Shown here piece by piece: positions 35,891-44,653 of a stretch of 64,000 bases of DNA (positions within the stretch are counted from its first letter, which is position 1; each line of letters starts with the position of its first letter). The notes under the pieces were generated by a model. That model was not told the DNA's origin and ran no database searches. It was given only the letters and a program-made list of their open reading frames with translations. The position numbers and the translations under genes were made by a program. The stretch spans positions 62,001 through 126,000 of the forward strand of contig NZ_JAANHS010000008.1 in NCBI RefSeq assembly GCF_011174775.1. The letters run 5' to 3'. Origin of the DNA: Rhodobacter calidifons. Lineage in GTDB: Bacteria > Pseudomonadota > Alphaproteobacteria > Rhodobacterales > Rhodobacteraceae.

Positions 35891-36679
35891 TTACCGCAGC
35901 TTCGGCGGGCGCGAGGGGTCCATGCCGGGGGCTGCCGGGGTCAAGGCCTGAACCTCGGGGGGCGGCAGGTCAAAGCGCAGCGCGACGCGAGCCATGACGG
36001 CGGCGGCGGGGTCCGAGGCACGGAGGAAGGCCACGTCCAACTCGCCTGCCTCGATGCCAGAGAACACCAGCGCCTCGTTCATCGCCCGGGCAAGCGCCGC
36101 CTCGGCGCCCTCGGCCGCGTCCAGAACCGCCAGAAGATGCCCGCGCCGCCCGTCGCGATAGACGACTCCGGCCAGAAGTGCCGCGGTGGCAAGGCCCCCT
36201 GCCCGCGCCAGCTTGGCATCCAGCGCTGCGATCACCGCCTCGGGCACGGAGGGCGGCAGGAAGTCCTGCGGCAGGGCCCGAACCTCCTCCGGCCCGCCGT
36301 CCAGCGTCTCGGCCAGCCAGTCCATCGCCTCGGGCGGGAGCAGCATCGACGAAGGTGCCACGCCCAGGTTCACCCCCATGCCGATCCCCTGCCCTTTCAG
36401 AAGCCCCGCGATCACCCGGCCCGGCAGCGCGGCATAGGGGGTGATCCCGCCGGTGAAGCTGGCCAGCCGCTCCTCGCTGTCGAAGACCAGGACCACGGGG
36501 CCGTCCTCAAGCTGGAACACCTTCGGCTCCAGGCTGTCGCCCTGGGCTTCGCGTTCCAGGAGGATCACCATCTCGCCATCGGCGAGGCGTTCGAAGAAGC
36601 GCAGGCGCAGCGCCTCGTTCCCGGGGTCGGCCGAGACGGCGGCGTGGGCGGCATCGAGCAGGGTCACGAGTTCAGACAT
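35891..36679 (-). CDS. SseB-family protein
   Basis: 262-aa protein with N-terminal SseB domain features (LRFFERLADGEMVILLE, VFDSEERLASFTGG, YAALPGRVIAGLLKGQGIGMGVNLG) and an SseB-type C-terminal part. Family function is poorly defined; in E. coli it is linked to serine sensitivity. The start overlaps the preceding UDG-like gene by eight bases. Confidence 0.88.
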   Translation of the reverse strand: MSELVTLLDAAHAAVSADPGNEALRLRFFERLADGEMVILLEREAQGDSLEPKVFQLEDGPVVLVFDSEERLASFTGGITPYAALPGRVIAGLLKGQGIGMGVNLGVAPSSMLLPPEAMDWLAETLDGGPEEVRALPQDFLPPSVPEAVIAALDAKLARAGGLATAALLAGVVYRDGRRGHLLAVLDAAEGAEAALARAMNEALVFSGIEAGELDVAFLRASDPAAAVMARVALRFDLPPPEVQALTPAAPGMDPSRPPKLR

Positions 36680-37256
36680 CCAGCACCTCTCGCACCCGGG
36701 CGCGCAGGGCCGGAAGAAGCTCGGCCCGGAACCACGGATGGCGTTTCAGCCACCCCGTATTCCGCCACGAGGGATGCGGCAAGGGAAAGACGCCACGCAA
36801 GGCCGGGGCGCGCCAATCGGCCACGGCCTGCGTCACGTCCCGCAGGCCCAGATGCCAGCGGATTGCAGCCCCGCCGACAAGAAGGGTCAGCGGCAGAGGG
36901 CCAAGGCTGTCCATCACGCGCGCGCGCCAGGTCTGCGCGCAGACCGGCGGCGGCGGCAGGTCCGCGCCCCTGGCGTCATAGCCGGGAAAGCAGAAGGCCA
37001 TCGGCACGATCGCCACGCGGGACAGGTCGTAGAACTCGGCCGCGGTCACCCCCATCCAGTCGCGCAGCCGGTCGCCGGAGCGGTCGGTGAAGGGCCGACC
37101 GCTGTCATGCACCCGCGCGCCAGGGGCCTGGCCGGCGATCAGCAGCCGCGCGCCCGGGCGGAACCAGACGACGGGGCGCGGCTGGTGGGCGGTCGCGGTG
37201 GCGGCAAAGCGCCCGCGACACAGCTGACAGGCCCGGATTTCGGCAGCAAGCGTCAT
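36672..37256 (-). CDS. Uracil-DNA glycosylase family protein
   Basis: 194-aa protein of the UDG superfamily. It has an N-terminal CxxC (ACQLC), the motif I-like GQAPGARVHDSGRPFTD with GDRLRDW, and motif II-like PLPHPSWRN. The N-terminal Cys pair lacks the full four-Cys cluster of families 4 and 5, so it belongs with uncharacterised UDG-like proteins; glycosylase activity is unproven. Confidence 0.88.
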   Translation of the reverse strand: MTLAAEIRACQLCRGRFAATATAHQPRPVVWFRPGARLLIAGQAPGARVHDSGRPFTDRSGDRLRDWMGVTAAEFYDLSRVAIVPMAFCFPGYDARGADLPPPPVCAQTWRARVMDSLGPLPLTLLVGGAAIRWHLGLRDVTQAVADWRAPALRGVFPLPHPSWRNTGWLKRHPWFRAELLPALRARVREVLDV

Positions 37257-37474
37257 GGCGCGACCCTGACTGCTTGCCGCCCACTGCGCAAGGCGGGCCT
37301 TGGCCGGCGGCCCCTGCCGATGCAGGGGGGTGACGGATGCGTGAACAGGCGGCAGCTCCGGGCCCGAAATCCCTGCTTTCCCCGTTGCTGCCCTTTCAAG
37401 GCCACAAACCCGATGTTAACGATATGCCGGTAATCGGGACACAGACGCCCGACCGCCGGGTACCGAGGCCATCG

Positions 37475-38128
37475 ATGATCGAGTTCCGCAACGTATCGAA
37501 GTCGTTCTGGACCGGGAAGCAGCGCAAGGTGATCCTTGACCGCGCCTCGTTCCGCATCGACCTCGGCAATTCGATGGGGATCCTGGCCGCGAACGGGACC
37601 GGCAAGACCACGATCATCAACATGATGGCGGGCCTGGAAAAGCCGGACGAGGGCACGATCCGCAAGACCTCGCGCGTGTCCTTCCCGCTGGGGTTCATGG
37701 GCGGGGTGAACAACAAGCATTCGGCCCGGGAAAACTGCCGCTACATCGCGCGGCTCTACGGGCTTGACCCGGATTATGTCGAAAGCTTCTGCCGCTGGGT
37801 CTGCGGGCTTGGCGAATATTTCGAGATGCCGCTGGCCACCTATTCCTCGGGCATGCGGTCGCGCTTTTGCTTCGCGCTGCTTCTGTCGATCGAGTTCGAC
37901 ATCTACCTGATCGACGAAGGCATGCCCGCCACTTCGGATGTCGAGTTCAACCGGAAGGCGGGCAACATCCTTCAGGAACGGCTGAAGCAGGCGACCGTCG
38001 TCATCGTGTCGCATTCGGCCAAGACGCTGGAACGGTTCTGCCGGTCGGCGGCGGTGCTGAAGGACGGCAAGCTCTACCAGTTCGAGACCCTTGAAGAAGC
38101 GAAACGTCTTTATGACTACCAATCCTAA
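37475..38128 (+). CDS. Capsule polysaccharide export ATPase (KpsT-like)
   Basis: 217-aa ABC ATPase. Walker A is GILAANGTGKTT (Ala where Gly is common), the signature region is TYSSGMRSRFCFALLLSIEF and Walker B is IYLIDEGMPATSD, all typical of group 2 capsule exporters (KpsT/RkpS). It overlaps the next gene (KpsE-like) by 17 bases. A KpsM permease is not adjacent in the window. Confidence 0.9.
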   Translation: MIEFRNVSKSFWTGKQRKVILDRASFRIDLGNSMGILAANGTGKTTIINMMAGLEKPDEGTIRKTSRVSFPLGFMGGVNNKHSARENCRYIARLYGLDPDYVESFCRWVCGLGEYFEMPLATYSSGMRSRFCFALLLSIEFDIYLIDEGMPATSDVEFNRKAGNILQERLKQATVVIVSHSAKTLERFCRSAAVLKDGKLYQFETLEEAKRLYDYQS

Positions 38129-39836
38129 GGCCGCCCGCTATCACACCCGCCGGGTCGAAAGACCGGCCCTTCCCGAAGCGGGCGGCGACGGCACGGGGAT
38201 CTTCGACACCCATGAGGACGGGTTCGGCAACCTCGACTTCCGGCGTGACGCGGATCGCCCCGGGCCGGCGGCCGCCCCCGTCGCGGAAACGACCGAGGGC
38301 GCGGAACCGGCCCGGGCGACCGCGCAGGCCCCCGCCGCAGAGGCCGGGACGCCCGAACAGGTCGAGGCGGCCCTGGCGGCGATCGCTGCCGAAGGCCTGA
38401 CCAGCCGCCAGTTGCGGCGCGCGCTGCTGATCGCCGAAAAGCACGGGATCAGGCCCGTCTCGGAATTCGACGCCGTCCGCCAGTTGCGCGAGGCCGGGAT
38501 CGACCCCTTCTCGCGCGCCTCGCTGCTGCGGATCGTCAGTTCGAACAGTGCGGATGCCGGCGCGGATGCGCCACCACCGCCCCGGGCCAGCCGCGAGCTG
38601 ACGCGCCTGCCGGGCGACCAGGTGCAGTTGCCGAAGAAGGTGAAGCCGATCGCCGTACCTTCGACCGAGCAGCGCGCCGAGGTCAATCAGGCGGCAGAAA
38701 TCCTGCGGATGCAGAAGGACATCGCCCGCCGCCGCCGCCGCAGGCTGGCGCTGCTGGGCGCAAGGCTCTTTGCCTTCGTGATGCTGCCCACCTTCCTGGC
38801 CGGCTGGTATTTCTACATGATCGCCACGCCGATCTATTCGGTGCGCAGCGAGTTCGTTATTCAGCAGGCCGGCCCCGCCTCTTCGGGCGGATCGCTGGGC
38901 GGGCTGTTCTCGGGCACGGCCTTCGCGACCTCGCAGGATTCGATCGCCGTGCAGGGCTATCTGCAATCGCGCGAGGCGATGGCGCGGCTGGATGCCGACC
39001 TTGGCTTCCGTCGTCATTTTCAGGACGAACGCTTCGATCCGCTGCAAAGGCTGGACCCCGATGCCTCGCTGGAGGCGGCCTACAAGGTCTACAAGAAGTT
39101 CCTGAAGATCTCGTTCGACACGACTGAGGGCGTGATCCGGATGGACGTGATGGCCGCCGATCCCCAGGTCGCGGCGGACTGGTCGCGCCAGCTGATCTCC
39201 TATGCCGAGGGCCAGGTGGACCACCTGACGCAACGGCTGCGCGAGGACCAGATGCGCGACGCCCAGGCCGGATATGACGCGGCCCAGGAAGCGCTGCTCG
39301 CCTCGCAGCGCCGACTGATCGAGTTGCAGGAGAAGTTCAAGATCCTCTCGACCGATTCCGAGGTCGGGCTGATCGTCGGCCAGATCAGCGGGCTTGAGAG
39401 CCAGCTGACCCAGGAACGGCTGTCGCTGGCGCAGATGGAAGCGAACCCCAACCCGAACCAGGCGCGGATGGAGCCGGTCAAGCGCCGGATCGCCACGCTG
39501 GAGGGCGAGGTCGCGGCGCTGCGTGCCCGGCTGACGGAAAACAGCGGTGGCGTGACCAGCCTGGCCGAGGTGCAGGGCGAGCTTCTGGTCGCCCAGGCGG
39601 ACATGCAGACGCGGCAGATGCTGCTGGCCCAGGCGCTGCAATCGATGGAAACCGCGCGGATCGAGGCGAACCGTCAGGTGCGCTATCTGTCGCTGTCGGT
39701 CAGCCCGATCCCGCCGGACGAGCCCTCCTATCCCCGCGCCTTCGAGAACACGCTGGTCACCATGTTGATCCTTCTGGGGATTTACCTCATGGTCTCGATG
39801 ACCGCCGCGATCCTGCGGGAACAGGTCTCGTCGTAA
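38112..39836 (+). CDS. Capsule polysaccharide export inner-membrane protein (KpsE/RkpR-like)
   Basis: 574-aa protein. The long Pro/Ala-rich cytoplasmic N-terminus (to about 215) includes a helical segment TSRQLRRALLIAEKHGIRPVSEF. A transmembrane helix follows (LLGARLFAFVMLPTFLAGWYFYM), then a periplasmic PCP domain (ATPIYSVRSEFVIQQAG), a long coiled coil (about 390-510) and a second helix near the C-terminus (LVTMLILLGIYLMVSMTAAIL). The 200-residue N-terminal extension is longer than in classical KpsE. Confidence 0.9.
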   Translation: MTTNPKAARYHTRRVERPALPEAGGDGTGIFDTHEDGFGNLDFRRDADRPGPAAAPVAETTEGAEPARATAQAPAAEAGTPEQVEAALAAIAAEGLTSRQLRRALLIAEKHGIRPVSEFDAVRQLREAGIDPFSRASLLRIVSSNSADAGADAPPPPRASRELTRLPGDQVQLPKKVKPIAVPSTEQRAEVNQAAEILRMQKDIARRRRRRLALLGARLFAFVMLPTFLAGWYFYMIATPIYSVRSEFVIQQAGPASSGGSLGGLFSGTAFATSQDSIAVQGYLQSREAMARLDADLGFRRHFQDERFDPLQRLDPDASLEAAYKVYKKFLKISFDTTEGVIRMDVMAADPQVAADWSRQLISYAEGQVDHLTQRLREDQMRDAQAGYDAAQEALLASQRRLIELQEKFKILSTDSEVGLIVGQISGLESQLTQERLSLAQMEANPNPNQARMEPVKRRIATLEGEVAALRARLTENSGGVTSLAEVQGELLVAQADMQTRQMLLAQALQSMETARIEANRQVRYLSLSVSPIPPDEPSYPRAFENTLVTMLILLGIYLMVSMTAAILREQVSS

Positions 39837-39858
39837 GGATCGGACGCAAGGATTTGGC

Positions 39859-40689
39859 ATGAAGGATGTGAAGATCGGCGGGCTGACCGTCGGCAACGAC
39901 CGCCCGCTTCTGGTGATCGCGGGACCGTGCCAGCTTGAAAGCCTCGACCATGCCCAGATGATCGCGGGGCAGATGGCCGAGGCCTGCCGGGCCGCGGGCG
40001 CGCAATACGTGTTCAAGGCAAGTTACGACAAGGCCAACCGCACCTCGCTGTCCGGCAAGCGGGGCCTCGGGATGGAGACGGGGCTGAAGATCCTGGCCGC
40101 GGTGCGCGCGATGGGGATGCCGGTCCTGACCGATGTGCACGACGCCGCCCAGGCGCGCGCGGCGGCGGGGGTGGTCGACGTGATCCAGATCCCGGCCTTC
40201 CTGTGCCGCCAGACCGACCTCTTGCTGGCCGCCGGCGAGACCGGGGCGGTGGTGAACATCAAGAAGGGCCAGTTTCTGGCGCCCTGGGACATGGCGAATG
40301 TGGCGGCCAAGGTCGCCTCCACCGGGAACGACCGCATCCTGCTGACCGAGCGCGGGGTCAGCTTCGGCTACAACGCGCTGGTGGCCGACATGCGCGCGCT
40401 GCCGATCATGGCGCGGACCGGCTGGCCGGTGGTCATGGATGCGACCCATTCCGTACAGCAGCCGGGCGGACAAGGCAGCAGTTCGGGCGGCCAGCGCGAA
40501 TTCGCCCCGGTGATGGCGCGCGCCGCGGTGTCGCTGGGCATCTCCGGGGTCTTCATCGAGACGCACGAGGAGCCAGACCGCGCACCGTCGGACGGACCGA
40601 ACATGGTCCCTCTGCACCAGATGCCGTCCCTGGTCGAAAGCCTGATGGAGTTCGACCGGCTGGCCAAGGCCAATCCGCTGCGGGTTTGA
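39859..40689 (+). CDS. kdsA: 3-deoxy-8-phosphooctulonate synthase
   Basis: 276-aa aldolase joining PEP and arabinose-5-phosphate to make KDO-8-P for lipopolysaccharide and capsule linkers. Conserved motifs are IAGPCQLES, FKASYDKANRTS, LTDVHD, NIKKGQFLAPWDM and VMDATHSVQQPGG. It sits 22 bases after the capsule export gene, in line with KDO use in group 2 capsules. Confidence 0.96.
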   Translation: MKDVKIGGLTVGNDRPLLVIAGPCQLESLDHAQMIAGQMAEACRAAGAQYVFKASYDKANRTSLSGKRGLGMETGLKILAAVRAMGMPVLTDVHDAAQARAAAGVVDVIQIPAFLCRQTDLLLAAGETGAVVNIKKGQFLAPWDMANVAAKVASTGNDRILLTERGVSFGYNALVADMRALPIMARTGWPVVMDATHSVQQPGGQGSSSGGQREFAPVMARAAVSLGISGVFIETHEEPDRAPSDGPNMVPLHQMPSLVESLMEFDRLAKANPLRV

Positions 40690-40777
40690 GGCCGGGCCGC
40701 ACCGGCCAGGCGGACGCGCGCCCGTTCCCGCGCTGGGCCAGCTGCCCGACCGGATTTCCGCGATGTTCGGGTAAGGT

Positions 40778-40852
<75 letters not shown>

Positions 40853-40965
40853 ACCGTGCGGCGGTGTTTAGCGAAGGGACTTGGGGCGTGCAAGGCCCCA
40901 GCGCGGAAATTTTCGGTCATGCGTCACGGCTTGCCGGACCCGGTGCCTGCAGCTAGGACGGGCGC

Positions 40966-42141
40966 ATGGCATGGGACGCGATCATCCTGGGCGCCGGGGC
41001 TGCCGGCATGATGGCGGCGATCGAGGCCGGGCGGCGCGGTCGCCGCGTGCTGGTCATTGACCATGCCAGGGCCCCGGGCGAGAAGATCCGAATCTCGGGC
41101 GGGGGGCGGTGCAACTTCACCAACCTCGGCATCGCGCCCGAGCGATTCCTGTCGCAGAACCCGCGCTTTGCCCTGTCGGCGCTGAAACGGTTCACGCAGT
41201 GGGATTTCATCGCCCGGATCGATGCCGCCGGCATCGCCTGGCACGAAAAGACCCTCGGGCAGCTGTTCTGCGATGGCCCTGCGACGCAGGTCGTGGCGAT
41301 GCTGGTCGGCGACATGGAACGCGCCGGCGTCACGCTGTGGCTGGACTGCGCCCTGGGCGAAGTGCGGCGAGAGAACACGCGGTTCACGGTCGCGACCCCG
41401 CGCGGGGTACAGAAGACCAAGGCGCTGGTCGTGGCGACCGGGGGCAAGTCGATTCCGAAGATGGGAGCGACGGGATTCGGCTACCAGCTGGCCGAACGCT
41501 TCGGCCTGCCCCTGGTCCAGACCCGGCCCGCGCTGGTGCCGCTGGCCTTTGCCGAACAGGAACTGGCCTGGATGCGACCTCTCGCCGGAGTTTCGGTCCA
41601 TGCCCGGGTCAGCGCGGGGCGGACCGGCTTTGACGAGGCGCTTTTGTTCACCCATCGCGGCTTGTCGGGACCGGCGATCCTTCAGGTCTCGTCCTACTGG
41701 CGCGAGGGCGATCCGATCCTGGTCGATCTGCTGCCAGGCCAGGACATGGCGGCGGGTCTCAGGGCGGCAAAGGCGGCACAGGGCAAGGCCGCCCTGCGCA
41801 CGGTCCTTGGCCACTGGTTGCCGGACCGGCTGGCGCGGCAACTGGCCGAGGCATCCGGCGTCACGGGCCCGTTGGCGGAACTGCCGGGCGCGGCGCTGGA
41901 CCGGATCGCGGCGGGGATCAACGCCTGGCGGTTGGTGCCGGTCGGCACGGAAGGCTACCGCACCGCGGAAGTCACGCTGGGCGGGGTGGACACCAGGGCG
42001 CTGGACGGGCGCACGATGCAGGCCCAGGGGGTGCCGGGCCTCTACTTCATCGGCGAAGTGGTGGATGTCACCGGCTGGCTTGGCGGCTACAACTTCCAGT
42101 GGGCCTGGTCCAGCGGCTGGGCCGCGGGACAGGCGCTGTAG
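40966..42141 (+). CDS. BaiN/RdsA-like flavoprotein (HI0933 family)
   Basis: 391-aa FAD protein. It has the N-terminal Rossmann motif ILGAGAAGMMAAIEAG, the HI0933 signature KIRISGGGRCNFTN, the middle VVATGGKSIPKMGATGFGY, and a C-terminal FIGEVVDVTGWLGGYNFQWAWSSG closing the FAD site. Family members are reductases of unclear physiological substrate. Convergent with the Anbu operon, with only three bases between stops. Confidence 0.92.
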   Translation: MAWDAIILGAGAAGMMAAIEAGRRGRRVLVIDHARAPGEKIRISGGGRCNFTNLGIAPERFLSQNPRFALSALKRFTQWDFIARIDAAGIAWHEKTLGQLFCDGPATQVVAMLVGDMERAGVTLWLDCALGEVRRENTRFTVATPRGVQKTKALVVATGGKSIPKMGATGFGYQLAERFGLPLVQTRPALVPLAFAEQELAWMRPLAGVSVHARVSAGRTGFDEALLFTHRGLSGPAILQVSSYWREGDPILVDLLPGQDMAAGLRAAKAAQGKAALRTVLGHWLPDRLARQLAEASGVTGPLAELPGAALDRIAAGINAWRLVPVGTEGYRTAEVTLGGVDTRALDGRTMQAQGVPGLYFIGEVVDVTGWLGGYNFQWAWSSGWAAGQAL

Positions 42142-42144
42142 ACC

Positions 42145-42867
42145 TCAGATCACGATCTTCGCGAACCCGTCGCGCAGCGCGTTCGACCAGGCCTCGGACA
42201 TGGCGCGGAAGGCCGGATCGCCGGCCTCGATCCGCCGCGACTGGCTGATGCGGCAGGCGTCGCGTTCGATCACGCAGAGGTCCAGCGGCATGCCGACCGA
42301 CAGGTTCGACCGCAGGGTCGAATCCATCGACAGAAGCACCGCCTTGGTGGCATCCGACAGGCTGGTCGTGGGCTTCACCACCCGGTCCAGGATCGGCTTG
42401 CCGTATTTGTGCTCGCCGATCTGGAGGAAGGGCGTATCCTCGGTCGCCTCGATGAAATTGCCCTCCGGGTAGATCAGGAACAGCCGCATCGTCCCGCCCT
42501 TGCGCTGGCCGGCGACGATCATCGAGGCCGATGCGCCCTGCATCACCGACAGCTTCTGGTCGATCTCGGCCCGGACGCGCGCCAGGCGGTCCCCGACGAT
42601 CTCGGCCACCTTCAAAAGCGTGGGCGCCAGCATGATCGAGGTTTCCGGCGTGGCCTCGGGGTCCTCGATCGCCTCGCGCAGCTGGGCGATGGTGGTCTGC
42701 GAGACCGAGAGGCTGCCTGCCGTCATGATGACGATCACGCGTTCGCCCGGTTCCACGAAGGTGAACATCTTGCGGTAGGTGGAGATGTTGTCGAGCCCCG
42801 CGTTCGTGCGCGTGTCCGACAGCAGCACCATGCCGTCGTTCAGAAGAAGGCCAACGCAGTAGGTCAT
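42145..42867 (-). CDS. Anbu (bacterial proteasome homologue)
   Basis: 240-aa Ntn-hydrolase of the Anbu/BPH family. The protein begins MTYCVGLLLNDGMVLLSDTR: after Met removal, Thr is the N-terminal nucleophile. SDTRTNAG, a later KYGKPILDRV and SMDSTLRSNLSVG are family hallmarks. Anbu forms open-ring proteasome-like assemblies with unknown natural substrates. It is last in an operon with ATP-grasp, alpha-E and transglutaminase genes, the standard Anbu neighbourhood. Confidence 0.94.
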   Translation of the reverse strand: MTYCVGLLLNDGMVLLSDTRTNAGLDNISTYRKMFTFVEPGERVIVIMTAGSLSVSQTTIAQLREAIEDPEATPETSIMLAPTLLKVAEIVGDRLARVRAEIDQKLSVMQGASASMIVAGQRKGGTMRLFLIYPEGNFIEATEDTPFLQIGEHKYGKPILDRVVKPTTSLSDATKAVLLSMDSTLRSNLSVGMPLDLCVIERDACRISQSRRIEAGDPAFRAMSEAWSNALRDGFAKIVI

Positions 42868-42892
42868 GAACGGTCCCCGTTTACCGCGCAGA

Positions 42893-43699
42893 CTATTGGG
42901 CCGTCTGGAGAACCGCAACCGTCACATCCATGACCTCGACCGCGGCCCCGCGCGCGATCCCGCGGATCGGTGCTGCATCCTGCGCGTCGAAGCCCGAGCC
43001 GAGCCGGATGTAGCGGTCGTCGGGGCAGGCCCGGTTGGCCGGATCGAACCCGACCCAGCCAAGCCCGGGAACATGCAGCTCGGCCCAGGCATGCGCGGCC
43101 TCATGCGCGCTGCCGTCCGCGCTTGCGGACAGGTATCCCGAGACATAGCGCGCCGGAATCCCACGGATCCGGGCGACGGCGATCAGGGCATGGGCATGAT
43201 CCTGGCAGACGCCCTCGCCCAGGGCCAGCGCCTCGGCTGCGGTGGTATGGGCATGGGTGACACCGGGGCGGTAGGCGATGGCATCCGAGACCGCGGCCGA
43301 CAGGGCATGGGCCAGTTGCAGCAGATCCTCCCCGCTGGCGGACCGGGCAAGCGTCACCAGCGCGACATCGGCGCGGGTCGGTGTCGTCTCGCGCAGATAG
43401 CAGTCCGGCGGCACGGTTTCGCGGTGGCCGCGCAGGACGCCTGCAAGATCCGTTGTCTCGACCGTGCCCCGGACCGCAACCGCGATCTCGCTGACCGGGC
43501 CGGCGATGGTCCAGCCCTGCACCAGGTCCCCTGCCCCGTCGCGATGCTGCGCACCCTTCACGCCGCCGGTCACCGTCACCTCCCAGTCGATCACCTTCTG
43601 GCCAGCGAAGACCGAGGGCGAGAGCCGATGGCTTTGCACGACCGACCTCACCGGGTGGTCGTAGGCGTAGCGGGTCACATGGTCGACGGTCAGGCGCAT
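42893..43699 (-). CDS. Transglutaminase-like protein of the Anbu operon
   Basis: 268-aa protein with an N-terminal bacterial transglutaminase-like beta domain (MRLTVDHVTRYAYDHPV) and a papain-like catalytic core. The triad is Cys in GEGVCQDHAHA, His in HAWAELHV and Asp in GFDPANR. A cross-linking, amidase or protease role on peptides is likely. The start overlaps the alpha-E stop by one base (TGATG), and 25 bases separate it from Anbu. Confidence 0.93.
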   Translation of the reverse strand: MRLTVDHVTRYAYDHPVRSVVQSHRLSPSVFAGQKVIDWEVTVTGGVKGAQHRDGAGDLVQGWTIAGPVSEIAVAVRGTVETTDLAGVLRGHRETVPPDCYLRETTPTRADVALVTLARSASGEDLLQLAHALSAAVSDAIAYRPGVTHAHTTAAEALALGEGVCQDHAHALIAVARIRGIPARYVSGYLSASADGSAHEAAHAWAELHVPGLGWVGFDPANRACPDDRYIRLGSGFDAQDAAPIRGIARGAAVEVMDVTVAVLQTAQ

Positions 43700-44649
43700 C
43701 AGCGCATCTCTCCGCTGAGGTAGCTGTCGTGGATCGCCGTGGCCAGCGTGGCGGCTTCGGTGATGTAGCGGGTGAGGAATTCGTGCAGACCTTCCTCGAA
43801 GATCCGGTCGACGGTCACGCTTTCGATCCCGGCCAGCAGGGCGCGGGCGCAATCCTGCGCCGCGGTCTCGCGGCCGTAGGCCTTGGCGATGCGGCCGAGG
43901 TGGTTCACGAGTCCTGCGGTGCAGGTCGCCAATGATCGCGGCGACTGCGGGTTGCGGATCAGGAAGTCGGCGATCTTCGAGGCCGTGACCTCGCCGCCAT
44001 AGGCCCAGTGGAAGGCGCGCAGCGCCCCCATCGCGCGCAGAAGCGTGGACCACTGGTAGTTGTCCAGCCCCGAGCCGACGAAATCGACGCGCGGCAGAAG
44101 AACGTAGTATTTGACGTCCATCAGCCGGGCCGTGTTGTCGCCGCGTTCCAGATAATAGCCGATATTCAGGAAGTTGAACCCGTCATTGCGCAGAAGCGTG
44201 GCGTCGATGGCACCACGCAGCATGGCGGCGTGGCGCATGGTCCAGTCGGTCAGGCGCGACAGGTCCAGCGTCGAGCGTTCGGCCCGCTCCAGCTGGCGCA
44301 GTTCCTGGAAGGCGGTGTTCAGCGCGTCCCAGACCTGGGTGGTCAGTGCGGTGCGGACGATGCGGCCGTTTTCGCGGGCGGCGGTGATGCAACTGGCGAT
44401 GGAGGACGGGTTGTCGCGGTCGAAGAACAGGAAGCTTTCGATATTGCGCTGCACCGGGTCGCCGTATTTGGCAGCGAAGGCATGGGCCATGCCGGTGGCC
44501 TGCAACAGGCTGTCCCATTCGCTGCGATAGCCCTGCGCCGAGGGCAGCAGGCTGATCCGGCTGCCCACCTCCAGCAGCCGCGCGACCGTGTCGGCGCGCT
44601 CCATGTAGCGGGCGATCCAGTAGAGGTTGGCAGCGGTGCGGCTCAGCAT
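43699..44649 (-). CDS. Alpha-E domain protein of the Anbu operon
   Basis: 316-aa all-helical protein beginning MLSRTAANLYWIARYMERADTVAR, the alpha-E domain signature. The rest is rich in heptad-like helices. Function unknown, but always linked with the circularly permuted ATP-grasp enzyme, suggesting one complex for peptide synthesis or modification. Four bases downstream of the ATP-grasp gene. Confidence 0.93.
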   Translation of the reverse strand: MLSRTAANLYWIARYMERADTVARLLEVGSRISLLPSAQGYRSEWDSLLQATGMAHAFAAKYGDPVQRNIESFLFFDRDNPSSIASCITAARENGRIVRTALTTQVWDALNTAFQELRQLERAERSTLDLSRLTDWTMRHAAMLRGAIDATLLRNDGFNFLNIGYYLERGDNTARLMDVKYYVLLPRVDFVGSGLDNYQWSTLLRAMGALRAFHWAYGGEVTASKIADFLIRNPQSPRSLATCTAGLVNHLGRIAKAYGRETAAQDCARALLAGIESVTVDRIFEEGLHEFLTRYITEAATLATAIHDSYLSGEMR

Positions 44650-44653
44650 GTCC

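Noticed and set aside
42893-44053. Longer transglutaminase frame reaching 44053
   Set aside because: The extra N-terminus is an out-of-frame reading of the alpha-E gene; ATG 43699 in the TGATG overlap is the natural start.
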